Shown: one piece after another, positions 8,550-15,793 of the stretch
Layout of the letters: the number at the start of each line of letters is the position of its first letter
Position numbering within the stretch: the first letter of the stretch is position 1
Origin: an uncultured Bacteroidales bacterium
Lineage (GTDB): Bacteria; Bacteroidota; Bacteroidia; Bacteroidales; Bacteroidaceae
Assembly: GCA_937916465.1 (NCBI GenBank)
Contig: CALFTK010000029.1
Location: 32,414-96,413 of the forward strand
DNA length: 64,000 nt
Direction of reading: 5' to 3'
Translations under genes and position numbers: made by a program
The notes under the pieces: model-generated
Databases searched by the model: none
What the model saw: only the letters and a program-made list of their open reading frames with translations
Told to the model about the DNA's origin: nothing

Positions 8550-9584
8550 ATGAGCAGGAAATGGAATAATATATTCTTTGCTTTCGGTATTGTTGCTATA
8601 CTGATTATGGCACTATCGTTTGAAACCGATTGGCAGGTAGTGGGCAATATGCTTTCAAAGATGGGTATATTATTCCCTCTGATTGTGTTGTTGTGGTTAT
8701 TTATATATTTACTAAATACTTGTTCCTGGAGAAAAATTATTGCTGATGGCAAAACACCAAAAGTTCCCTTTTTACAGCTATATAAGATGACAGTTGCAGG
8801 ATTTGCATTGAACTATGCAACTCCATTAGGACTTATGGGTGGTGAACCTTATCGTATAATGGCATTGTCGCCATACGTGGGGAAGAAAAAAGCTGCGTCG
8901 TCAGTAATCCTATATGTGATGATGCATATCTTTTCACACTTCTGTTTTTGGCTTACCTCCATATTTATATATTTTGCTCTGTTTTTTGTTGGTATGGAAC
9001 GCTATACCATGAATACTTTGACCGCAATATTGCTGTTGGTGGTTGCTATTATATTTATAGCTATATGCGTGGTTTTTCAGCGCGGATTTAAGTATGGGTT
9101 TGTGGTAAGTGTGCTTGGGCTTGTAAAGAAACTGCCTTTTGCACGTAGATGGGCAGCCAATTTTGAACAGAAACATATGGATAATCTACGTAAGATTGAT
9201 GAACAGATAGGTGAACTGCATGGAAATCGCAGAGGTGCCTTCTGGATATCGTTGCTGTTGGAATATGTGGCACGTTTTGTAGGGTGTATAGAGTATTGGG
9301 TTATTATGAAGGTGCTTCTTCCGGATGTTACCTATCTGGACAGTGTTATGTTGGTAGCCTTTTCATCGTTGTTCAGTAATCTGATGTTCTTTATGCCTAT
9401 GCAACTTGGTGCTCGCGAAGGTGGTATGGCTATTGCTGCACAGGGAATGTCAATGCCCGGTTCGTTCGGCCTTTATACATCACTTGTTACCAGATTACGT
9501 GAACTAATATGGATAACAATAGGAGTTGTCTTGATGAAGATTGGAAATAAAAAGTCTGATAGCTATGAAGGCAGTACTGATTGA
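8550..9584 (+). CDS. Lysylphosphatidylglycerol synthase TM/flippase-like membrane protein
   Basis: A 344-residue polytopic membrane protein of the LPG-synthase transmembrane (UPF0104/AglD-like) family, without the soluble aminoacyl-transfer domain of MprF. Typical features: about eight hydrophobic segments, the conserved stretch ALNYATPLGLMGGEPYR near residue 85, and a late AREGGMAIAAQGM block. Family members flip or help make lipid headgroups. The start, one base after the previous stop, is chosen over an ATG 33 bases upstream inside the previous gene. Together with the adjacent CDP-alcohol phosphotransferase it suggests export or translocation of a modified lipid; this role is inferred from context. 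Confidence 0.85.
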   Translation: MSRKWNNIFFAFGIVAILIMALSFETDWQVVGNMLSKMGILFPLIVLLWLFIYLLNTCSWRKIIADGKTPKVPFLQLYKMTVAGFALNYATPLGLMGGEPYRIMALSPYVGKKKAASSVILYVMMHIFSHFCFWLTSIFIYFALFFVGMERYTMNTLTAILLLVVAIIFIAICVVFQRGFKYGFVVSVLGLVKKLPFARRWAANFEQKHMDNLRKIDEQIGELHGNRRGAFWISLLLEYVARFVGCIEYWVIMKVLLPDVTYLDSVMLVAFSSLFSNLMFFMPMQLGAREGGMAIAAQGMSMPGSFGLYTSLVTRLRELIWITIGVVLMKIGNKKSDSYEGSTD

Positions 9585-10260
9585 TTTTGGTGGAACAATA
9601 GATACCGATGGCAGACATTGGTATAAGGTGTTTAAACAGGCGTATTCCTGTGTTGCTCCTGCTATAGAAGATGCTCTGCTGCGACAGGCATACGTCTATG
9701 CAGAACGTACTTTAGGTAAAAATCCTATTATCAATCCCCAATTTACATTCTGCAAAACATTAGAAACCAAACTCTCCTTACAAGCCATTTTTTTAAGGGA
9801 AAATGGTTGCCCGTTAACCGATGTGCAAAGTAAACAAATATTGGATAGTTGTTATTCTGTTGTTACTTCTAATATAAATAAGGTGGCGCGTCCTGAATTG
9901 GAGTCTCTGTCTGAACGTTGCCCTTTGATGCTGGTAACTAATTTTTATGGCAATATGAATTCTGTTCTAAAAGAATTTGGCATTGACCGCTATTTTACCG
10001 GTATTGTAGAATCGGCAGTAGAAGGAGTTAGAAAACCTAATCCCGATATATTCCGCTTGGCCGTTAACAGATTAGGTGTATTGCCTGCAGACGCTGTAAT
10101 GATAGGCGATTCATTAAGCAAAGATATTCTTCCTGCCATTGAGGTGGGCTGTAAAACTATTTGGTTAAAAGGCGAACAGTGGGAAGATGAATCTGTTTCC
10201 GCTACCTGTTCGCCTGATTTTATTGTTTCTACTCTTAAGGGAGTCTCTGATTTATTTTAA
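9565..10260 (+). CDS. HAD superfamily hydrolase
   Basis: A 231-residue haloacid dehalogenase-fold protein. Motif I is D7-F-G-G-T11, with Gly where most phosphatases have the second Asp; motif II Thr is in LVTNFYG; motif III Lys is in VRKPNPDIF; motif IV is IGDSLSKD. The helical cap lies between motifs I and II. It overlaps the end of the membrane protein gene by 20 bases, which supports the ATG at 9565 and tight coupling. It may remove a phosphate in the headgroup pathway, but the Gly at motif I weakens that idea. Its end overlaps the convergent peptidase gene by nine bases. Confidence 0.85.
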   Translation: MKAVLIDFGGTIDTDGRHWYKVFKQAYSCVAPAIEDALLRQAYVYAERTLGKNPIINPQFTFCKTLETKLSLQAIFLRENGCPLTDVQSKQILDSCYSVVTSNINKVARPELESLSERCPLMLVTNFYGNMNSVLKEFGIDRYFTGIVESAVEGVRKPNPDIFRLAVNRLGVLPADAVMIGDSLSKDILPAIEVGCKTIWLKGEQWEDESVSATCSPDFIVSTLKGVSDLF

Positions 10261-12222
10261 CCAATCATTAAAGTAATCTGTTACTTTGTTCATTAAGTGT
10301 ATTCTATCCTTACCTGTAACATTATGCAGATGAGTAGGATAGGGGAAATAGTCTAATTGTACACCCTCTTTTATGCAAGCCTCTACAAAGTTCAGGCTGT
10401 GCTGCCATAAAACTACATCGTCTATAGCTCCCTGGCATATCAATAGTTTGCCCTTCAAATCTTTGGCTCTTGGTATAAGACTGGTCTGTTCAAAGCCCTC
10501 TTTGTTTGTAGCTTCGGTCTCCATATATCTTTCACCGTACATCACTTCGTACCATTTCCAGTCTATAACAGGTCCACCGGCAACACCTACTTTAAATATT
10601 TCAGGGTAGTTGACCATAAGTGATATGGTCATAAAACCACCGTAGCTCCAGCCATGTACACCTATGCGTTCTTTATCTACCCATTCGTTAGCCATAAGCC
10701 ACTCCATACCTTTTATCTGGTCCTCCATTTCAGCTTTTCCGCACTGTTTGTGAATAGCCTTTTCGTATTCGGCACCACGGTTTGGAGTACCTCGGTTGTC
10801 CATTACAAATACTACATATCCGTGCTGTGCCATATACATTTCCCATCTGCGCAACTGATACTGGAATGTGTTTGTAACCAACTGATTGTGTGGACCACCA
10901 TATACATATAGTATTACAGGGTATTTCTTTGAAGGGTCAAAATCAAGTGGTTTGATAAGTCTGTAATAGTTGTCGTATTTACCATCTGCACTCTTTATTG
11001 TACCTTGTTCAATAGGGATAAAGTTCAGATCTGCTGTTGGGTCAGGAGCAGAAAAAATATTTGTGCTTTTTTTGCCGTCAGCAGACAGAATGTTTATGTT
11101 GTTAGGAACATTATGTGCAGAATATCTGTCTAAAATATATTTGCCGTCGGGACTTAATGAACAGGTATGCCATCCGCTCTCTTTGGTAATCCTTTCTGTT
11201 TTACCGCTCTTAATGTCGGTGCGGAACAGATGTCGGTCTATTGGAGAAACTTCTGCAGAATAGTAGTAGATGTAATTACCATTCTGTGTAAGGTACTCTA
11301 CATCTGCATCTACAGGGGTTACTCTTTTAATAAGTTTACCGTCTGTGCCATGCAGATACAGGTTCCAATATCCGTCTCTTACATTGGTTGCATAGATGAA
11401 CTGTTCAGGATTATTCTCCATAAAGTAAATAGGATATTGTGGCTCTATATATCGGCTGTCAGAATCGGAGAAAAGAGTCTTAATAAAACTACCATCTATG
11501 GCGCTATATACATTCAGATTCATATTTTTCTGATTGCGGTCCAATACCTGTATGTAAATCTTGTCACCGGCAGGGTTCCAGGTTATATTTGTAAGATAAC
11601 GCTCTTCTGTAAAGTCTGTTACATCAAGCCATACGGTCTCTTTGGTCTCAGTGTCGAATACTCCTAATGTGATTATTTCTGATGTCATTCCGTTCATAGG
11701 GTATCTGGTTTCTTGTAGGGTGCCGGTACGGCTGGTTATGTCCAGCAGTGGAAATAGTGTTACCTTGCTTTCGTCCTTTTTGTAGAATGCTATGCGGCGT
11801 TTATCGGGTGAAACGAATATACCTCCGCTTATGCCAAATTCATTACGGCTTACTGTCTCTCCGCAAACTATTCCCGGTTCATTATATGATGTTATAGCCT
11901 GTGCATTGCCATCTTGGTCGGTATAATAGACATTCCCTTTTTCTGAATATGCGTATGGCTTAGGTTCTTCCTTCTGCTCTTCCTCTTTTGGAACAGCTGT
12001 TTCAGAAATGGTTTTACCACTTTTAGCATCTATTACGTAGATGGTGTTTTCATCGGAATAGGTGTAGGTGGAACCCTCTTCCTGCCATCTGTAATTTCTG
12101 CTTTCGGTTCTAATTCCTGTGCCTAAAACAGCCTCTTCCATTGTAATTAATCTTCTCTCCTCCTGTCCATTTGCAACTGTCATAATCAATAGTGCAGTAA
12201 TTGTTAAAATATCTCTCTTCAT
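10252..12222 (-). CDS. S9 family prolyl oligopeptidase (dipeptidyl peptidase IV-like)
   Basis: A 656-residue exported serine peptidase. An N-terminal signal ends near VANGQ, so it is periplasmic or surface-located. Residues from about 30 to 395 form a beta-propeller of the DPP-IV N-terminal type. The C-terminal alpha/beta hydrolase domain has the nucleophile S526 in GWSYGG, the acid in GAIDDVV (601/602) and the His in PTHLHNV (631/633). The family cleaves short peptides, often after proline at position 2; exact specificity cannot be read here. It starts only 11 bases after yoeB with no clear promoter between, so it may be transcribed from the toxin-antitoxin promoter. Confidence 0.9.
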   Translation of the reverse strand: MKRDILTITALLIMTVANGQEERRLITMEEAVLGTGIRTESRNYRWQEEGSTYTYSDENTIYVIDAKSGKTISETAVPKEEEQKEEPKPYAYSEKGNVYYTDQDGNAQAITSYNEPGIVCGETVSRNEFGISGGIFVSPDKRRIAFYKKDESKVTLFPLLDITSRTGTLQETRYPMNGMTSEIITLGVFDTETKETVWLDVTDFTEERYLTNITWNPAGDKIYIQVLDRNQKNMNLNVYSAIDGSFIKTLFSDSDSRYIEPQYPIYFMENNPEQFIYATNVRDGYWNLYLHGTDGKLIKRVTPVDADVEYLTQNGNYIYYYSAEVSPIDRHLFRTDIKSGKTERITKESGWHTCSLSPDGKYILDRYSAHNVPNNINILSADGKKSTNIFSAPDPTADLNFIPIEQGTIKSADGKYDNYYRLIKPLDFDPSKKYPVILYVYGGPHNQLVTNTFQYQLRRWEMYMAQHGYVVFVMDNRGTPNRGAEYEKAIHKQCGKAEMEDQIKGMEWLMANEWVDKERIGVHGWSYGGFMTISLMVNYPEIFKVGVAGGPVIDWKWYEVMYGERYMETEATNKEGFEQTSLIPRAKDLKGKLLICQGAIDDVVLWQHSLNFVEACIKEGVQLDYFPYPTHLHNVTGKDRIHLMNKVTDYFNDWLK

Positions 12223-12233
12223 AATTGTTGTAG

Positions 12234-12506
12234 TTACTTTTTTGAATAATGGTATCTCATAGCGAATACATATACCGTCACAATATCTTCGTTTACTGAG
12301 TAAATTATTCTATGTTCAGAATTAATTCTTCTTGACCATTTTCCTGCCAAATCATATTTTAATGGTTCCGGTTTTCCTATACCGGTGTATGGATGCTCTA
12401 CTATGTCTTTCAGCAGGGCTGTAATTCGGTTCATTATGGTTTTATTTCCCGATTCTTTCCAATAATCCCGGTCTTTTTGAGCCTGTTCCAGCAAAACTAT
12501 TTCCAT
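12234..12506 (-). CDS. yoeB: YoeB-type mRNA interferase toxin
   Basis: A 90-residue Txe/YoeB toxin that cleaves ribosome-bound mRNA. Diagnostic features: the central GIGKPEPLKYDLAGKWSRRI block, HRIIYSV, and the C-terminal RYHYSKK with the conserved Arg/His/Tyr. The catalytic Glu is in the KPEPL segment. All key residues look intact, so it is probably active. Its start overlaps the end of the antitoxin gene by ten bases, the usual arrangement that keeps toxin synthesis dependent on antitoxin translation. Confidence 0.95.
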   Translation of the reverse strand: MEIVLLEQAQKDRDYWKESGNKTIMNRITALLKDIVEHPYTGIGKPEPLKYDLAGKWSRRINSEHRIIYSVNEDIVTVYVFAMRYHYSKK

Positions 12507-12763
12507 AGATCGTCTATATCTATTTTAGTTCCTCTGCCGTTCTTAATATCATCGTCTCCTTTGCGTATAGCTTCAAGTGTTTCCGGCGATGACATTATAT
12601 ATTCTGTCTCCTTCAAAGAATTATACTCCTCTAAAGATATCAATACTACCCCTGTGTCGTTGCCACGATTGATGATTACTGTATCGCAATCTTCAATTAC
12701 AGAATCTATATAACCCTTTAGATTTGCTCTGAAATCTGTGTAATTAGCTGTTCTCATATCCAC
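12497..12763 (-). CDS. yefM: YefM/Phd-type antitoxin
   Basis: An 88-residue antitoxin. Its N-terminal half is the Phd/YefM DNA-binding fold (TANYTDFRANLKGYIDSV, then VIINRGND and VLISLEEYNSL), and its acidic C-terminal half would wrap the toxin. Two starts are possible: ATG at 12763 or ATG at 12757. The gene is preceded by a strong promoter whose spacer contains a palindrome, consistent with autoregulation by the YefM-YoeB complex. The gene order antitoxin then toxin is standard. Confidence 0.93.
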   Translation of the reverse strand: MDMRTANYTDFRANLKGYIDSVIEDCDTVIINRGNDTGVVLISLEEYNSLKETEYIMSSPETLEAIRKGDDDIKNGRGTKIDIDDLWK

Positions 12764-12780
12764 TCAAATAATATTTTTGA

Positions 12781-12813
12781 CAAATATAAGTACTTATTTA
12801 CGTACTTCCAAAA
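12781..12813 (-). promoter_or_regulatory. yefM-yoeB promoter
   Basis: On the minus strand a TTTTG (12813-12809) is followed after exactly 20 bases by TATATTTG (12788-12781), a full match to the Bacteroides TTTG/TAnnTTTG consensus. Transcription would start near 12775, about a dozen bases before the antitoxin ATG. Confidence 0.75.
12788..12807. promoter_or_regulatory. Probable YefM-YoeB operator palindrome
   Basis: AAGTAC at 12788-12793 and GTACTT at 12802-12807 form a perfect inverted repeat with an eight-base spacer, lying wholly within the -33/-7 spacer of the promoter. A third GTACTT is at 12842-12847. A GTAC core is also known in operators of E. coli YefM, which supports the call by analogy. 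Confidence 0.6.
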
Positions 12814-13078
12814 TATTGGCTATTAAATTACTTCTTTGTTGGTACTTAATGCTCATTGTAAATCAATCGCTATAATTTATATGCAAGAATGTAACATTTT
12901 TGGCAAAATCAGAAATTATTTGCCAAGGATGTTATTGCTCAGGTCATTATTTCAGAGTATGTAGAGTTGGTGATGTTTTAGTAGTGTACAAACAGAGATT
13001 AGCCGGGGAGTAAGCAGGGAGCAAGTTGGGACTAAGATGGAACTAAGCTGAGATGAAGTTGTGTGATAATTAATAGAG
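12814..13078. other. Intergenic stretch without a recognised gene
   Basis: The 418 bases between yefM and the sigma-54 activator hold no credible coding frame. They contain an inverted repeat TTGGCAAA (12900-12907) / TTTGCCAA (12919-12926) with an 11-base spacer, and a purine-rich stretch with the near-repeat GGGACTAAG / GGAACTAAG around 13028-13048. A strong hairpin follows at 13079-13110. A small RNA ending at that hairpin is possible, but I see no convincing promoter for it. Confidence 0.4.
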
Positions 13079-13116
13079 TGAGTCGGGGCGTATTGATACG
13101 CTCCGACTCAATTTTA
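13079..13116 (+). terminator. Terminator-like hairpin before the sigma-54 activator gene
   Basis: Fourteen-base arms at 13079-13092 and 13097-13110, with one G-U pair and a TTGA loop, are followed by ATTTTAT. Pairing is better on the plus strand than the minus strand. There is no plus-strand gene upstream for it to terminate, so it may end an unrecognised small RNA or insulate the downstream operon. Confidence 0.55.
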
Positions 13117-13150
13117 TGTGGTGTGGTGGCGGGATTTCTGTAAAAATGAG

Positions 13151-13158
13151 TAATTTTG
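13151..13158 (+). promoter_or_regulatory. Candidate -7 box for the sigma-54 activator operon
   Basis: TAATTTTG fits TAnnTTTG and lies 23 bases before the ATG at 13182. No good TTTG is found at the expected distance upstream. A purine-rich GAGGTAAGG lies just before the start codon. Confidence 0.4.
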
Positions 13159-13181
13159 CATAGTTTTTCAGAGGTAAGGTT

Positions 13182-14393
13182 ATGAATGTTGAAGAAGTAC
13201 AGAGAATGAAGCAGCGTTTTCGCTTGATAGGAAATGCTCCTGAACTAAATAGAGCTATTGACGTGGCAATACAGGTTGCGCCAACAGATTTGTCTGTGCT
13301 TATAACAGGTGAAAGTGGAGCGGGTAAAGATATATTCCCCAAAATAATACATGAAAACAGTTTGCGTAAGACAAAGAAATATCTTGCAGTGAACTGTGGT
13401 GCTATACCCGAAGGAACTATAGATTCAGAACTTTTTGGTCACGAAAAGGGAGCGTTTACAGGTGCTGTAAATGACAGAAATGGTTATTTTGCCGAAGCTG
13501 ATGGTGGTACAATATTTCTTGATGAAGTTGCAGAGATGCCATTGGCTACCCAAGCCAGATTGTTGCGTGTACTTGAATCGGGTGAATTTATAAAGGTGGG
13601 CTCTTCAAAAGTGGAAAAGACAAATGTACGAGTAGTAGCTGCCACAAACGTGGATTTGCAAAAGGCTATAGAGCAGGGACGTTTCCGCGAAGATTTATAC
13701 TACAGATTGTGTACTATTCCTATTAAAGTACCTTCATTAAGAGAACGCCCGCAGGATATTGCATTGCTGTTCCGCAAATTTGCGGCCGATAGTGCAGAAA
13801 AATACCAGATGCCTGCTGTTCAGCTTACTGACGATGCAAAGAATCTGCTGGTTACATATCACTGGCCGGGAAATGTACGTCAGCTGAAAAATATAACTGA
13901 ACAGATTTCCATAATGGAATCGCAAAGAGTGGTTACGGCGGAAGTGCTGAAAGGTTATCTGCCTGACAGGCGCGAAAATATGTCGCTTGTATTGACTGGT
14001 GGTCAGCGTCAGGAGAACTCTTTTGAAAACGAACGTGAGATACTTTACCGCGTACTTTTTGATATGCGTCGCGATATTACAGATTTGAAGGATCAGGTAA
14101 AAAAACTTTCGTCGGGTACTGTTGTGGAGCAGACAACATCTGTTGCTCAGCCGGTTTCTATTATTACAACTAAAGAACAGGTTGCCAGAAAAATAACCAT
14201 AGATGGTGCAGATGATGATATTCAGGATACCGAAGAGTATGTAGAAGAATCGTTGTCACTTAATGAAGTAGAGAAAGATATGATTAAACGTGCTCTTGTT
14301 AAGCATAATGGAAAGCGTAAGGATGCGGCAAAGGATTTGAACATATCTGAAAGAACACTGTACAGAAAGATAAAAGAGTATAACCTTGAATAG
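13182..14393 (+). CDS. Sigma-54-dependent transcriptional activator without receiver domain
   Basis: A 403-residue NtrC-family enhancer-binding protein. The AAA+ domain starts almost at the N terminus: Walker A GESGAGKD near residue 45, the sigma-54 contact loop GAFTGA near 93, Walker B TIFLDEV near 113, and the arginine-finger region RFREDLYYRL. A helical, charged segment (about 285-360) precedes a Fis-type helix-turn-helix ending in NISERTLYRKIKEY. There is no N-terminal response-regulator or ligand domain, so activity may be controlled by abundance or by a partner. It heads a short operon with an LptE-like protein and secG. Its targets are unknown; it may act on distant genes. Confidence 0.93.
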   Translation: MNVEEVQRMKQRFRLIGNAPELNRAIDVAIQVAPTDLSVLITGESGAGKDIFPKIIHENSLRKTKKYLAVNCGAIPEGTIDSELFGHEKGAFTGAVNDRNGYFAEADGGTIFLDEVAEMPLATQARLLRVLESGEFIKVGSSKVEKTNVRVVAATNVDLQKAIEQGRFREDLYYRLCTIPIKVPSLRERPQDIALLFRKFAADSAEKYQMPAVQLTDDAKNLLVTYHWPGNVRQLKNITEQISIMESQRVVTAEVLKGYLPDRRENMSLVLTGGQRQENSFENEREILYRVLFDMRRDITDLKDQVKKLSSGTVVEQTTSVAQPVSIITTKEQVARKITIDGADDDIQDTEEYVEESLSLNEVEKDMIKRALVKHNGKRKDAAKDLNISERTLYRKIKEYNLE

Positions 14394-14394
14394 T

Positions 14395-14904
14395 ATGAAA
14401 TTAAAGAACATATTTGCAATATTAACCATATTGGTTTGTACAACGGCATGTACTGTTTCATATAAATTGAATGGTGCATCAATAGATTACAACCTTATAA
14501 AAACCATAACGTTGGAAACCTTTGCAAACCGTGCGTCGTACCAATGGGGACCCATGGCCTCTATGTTCAATAATTCATTGAGCGATATTTATGCGCGCCA
14601 AACAAAACTTCGTCAGGTTAAAAGAGATGGTGATTTACAGATATCAGGCGAAATAACATCGTATGACCAGACAAATAAATCTATATCGGCAGATGGTTAT
14701 TCATCTATGGTTCAATTAAAAATGACCGTAAAGGTGAAATTTACCAATACAAAGAGTAGAGAAGAAGATTTTGAAAGAACCTTTTCGGCGTCCCGAGAAT
14801 ATGATTCAAGTCAGCAACTTTCTGCAGTTCAGGAAGAACTTGTACAACAGATGATAGACGATATTGTCGATCAGATTTTTAATGCTACAGTAGCAAATTG
14901 GTAA
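14395..14904 (+). CDS. LptE-like LPS-assembly lipoprotein
   Basis: A 169-residue lipoprotein with a signal ending in CTTAC, a lipobox. The mature part (SYKLNGASIDY, then LETFANRASYQWGP) fits the Bacteroidetes LptE family, which plugs the LptD barrel that inserts lipopolysaccharide in the outer membrane. Pattern QISGEITSYDQT is typical of this fold. ATG at 14395, one base after the activator stop, is preferred over a TTG nine bases upstream. LptD itself is not in this window. Confidence 0.82.
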   Translation: MKLKNIFAILTILVCTTACTVSYKLNGASIDYNLIKTITLETFANRASYQWGPMASMFNNSLSDIYARQTKLRQVKRDGDLQISGEITSYDQTNKSISADGYSSMVQLKMTVKVKFTNTKSREEDFERTFSASREYDSSQQLSAVQEELVQQMIDDIVDQIFNATVANW

Positions 14905-14905
14905 T

Positions 14906-15385
14906 ATGTCAGAAAACGTTGCCGATAGAACTATGTCGCTTGTCGATGCGTTTCTTGACAAGTACGAAAATGGTAATTTGAATAGCTTGAATTCGTTGCA
15001 TGGTTCTTCCGAATATATATCAGAATACTTGTCGGCAGAAGACAGCAAACCATTAACTCAAACTGAAAAAGAGGTAACTTCCAGAATGGAGTCGTTACTC
15101 GATGCATTTTTAAGCAGTGATGTTGATTTGCAGAAATCTGTTTCAGAAGCGTTGAAAAGCAGTCAGGATGTGGTTGGTGAAAATATGGCCGAAACATCAA
15201 ATTTTGAGATAGATAATCGCAATTATACTGAAACTTTGGCAAGAATATACCTAAAACAACGCCGATATGACAAAGCTTTGGAAATTATTCGGTCATTATA
15301 TTTGAATTTCCCGAATAAAAACATTTACTTTGCAGACCAAATTAGATTTTTGGAAATTTTAGTACGAATTAATCAAAACAAATAA
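14906..15385 (+). CDS. Small TPR-like protein between lptE and secG
   Basis: A 159-residue soluble protein with no signal peptide. The first 115 residues are acidic and Ser-rich with no recognised domain. The last 45 (LARIYLKQRRYDKALEIIRSLYLNFP) look like one tetratricopeptide repeat plus a capping helix, suggesting a protein-protein contact role. It starts one base after the lptE stop and ends five before secG. I recall unnamed proteins of this kind at the same place in other Bacteroidales. Function unknown. Confidence 0.75.
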   Translation: MSENVADRTMSLVDAFLDKYENGNLNSLNSLHGSSEYISEYLSAEDSKPLTQTEKEVTSRMESLLDAFLSSDVDLQKSVSEALKSSQDVVGENMAETSNFEIDNRNYTETLARIYLKQRRYDKALEIIRSLYLNFPNKNIYFADQIRFLEILVRINQNK

Positions 15386-15390
15386 TAAAG

Positions 15391-15741
15391 ATGTATATAG
15401 TTTTACTTGTTATCATCGTAATATTAGCAGTCTTTCTCTGCTTTATTGTTACGATTCAGAACCCGAAAGGAGGTGGCTTGGCTGCCGGTTTTGCTTCATC
15501 AAATCAGATAATGGGTGTAAGAAAGACCACCGATTTGCTTGAAAAGACTACTTGGGGTTTAATTGCGTGTATCGCAGTGTTGAGTATTGTAACTGCTTAT
15601 TCAGTAAGACAGGCTCCGTCAAATCACGATTCAATTCTATTGAAATCGGCTACAGAGCAGCAGGTAGTTAATCCTGAAGTTACACCGGTTTACGATGTTC
15701 CTTCTGCTGAAGAGATTCCAACTATTCCTGAGAATAATTAA
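15391..15741 (+). CDS. secG: Preprotein translocase subunit SecG
   Basis: A 116-residue inner-membrane subunit of the SecYEG channel. Two transmembrane helices (about 2-22 and 54-74) flank the conserved cytoplasmic loop QNPKGGGLAAGFASSN. The C-terminal 40 residues are a polar tail longer than in E. coli, common in Bacteroidetes. It is the last gene of the operon and is followed by a strong bidirectional terminator. Confidence 0.95.
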   Translation: MYIVLLVIIVILAVFLCFIVTIQNPKGGGLAAGFASSNQIMGVRKTTDLLEKTTWGLIACIAVLSIVTAYSVRQAPSNHDSILLKSATEQQVVNPEVTPVYDVPSAEEIPTIPENN

Positions 15742-15754
15742 TTTATCAGATAGT

Positions 15755-15793
15755 AAAATGAATGGGACGAATTTTGTTCGCCCCATTCGTTTT
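15755..15793. terminator. Bidirectional terminator between secG and glucokinase
   Basis: Arms GAATGGGACGAA (15760-15771) and TTCGCCCCATTC (15777-15788) pair with one mismatch on the plus strand, and with a G-U pair on the minus strand. The stem is flanked by AAAA and TTTTT runs, so it can end both convergent transcripts. Confidence 0.75.

Noticed and set aside
11167..11667. Plus-strand open frame inside the S9 peptidase gene
   Set aside because: The opposite strand carries the beta-propeller of a complete, recognisable peptidase; the frame has no motifs and no start context.
12234..12763. Full mobile element around the toxin-antitoxin genes
   Set aside because: No transposase, integrase, terminal inverted repeats or target-site duplications are visible; flanking genes look chromosomal.
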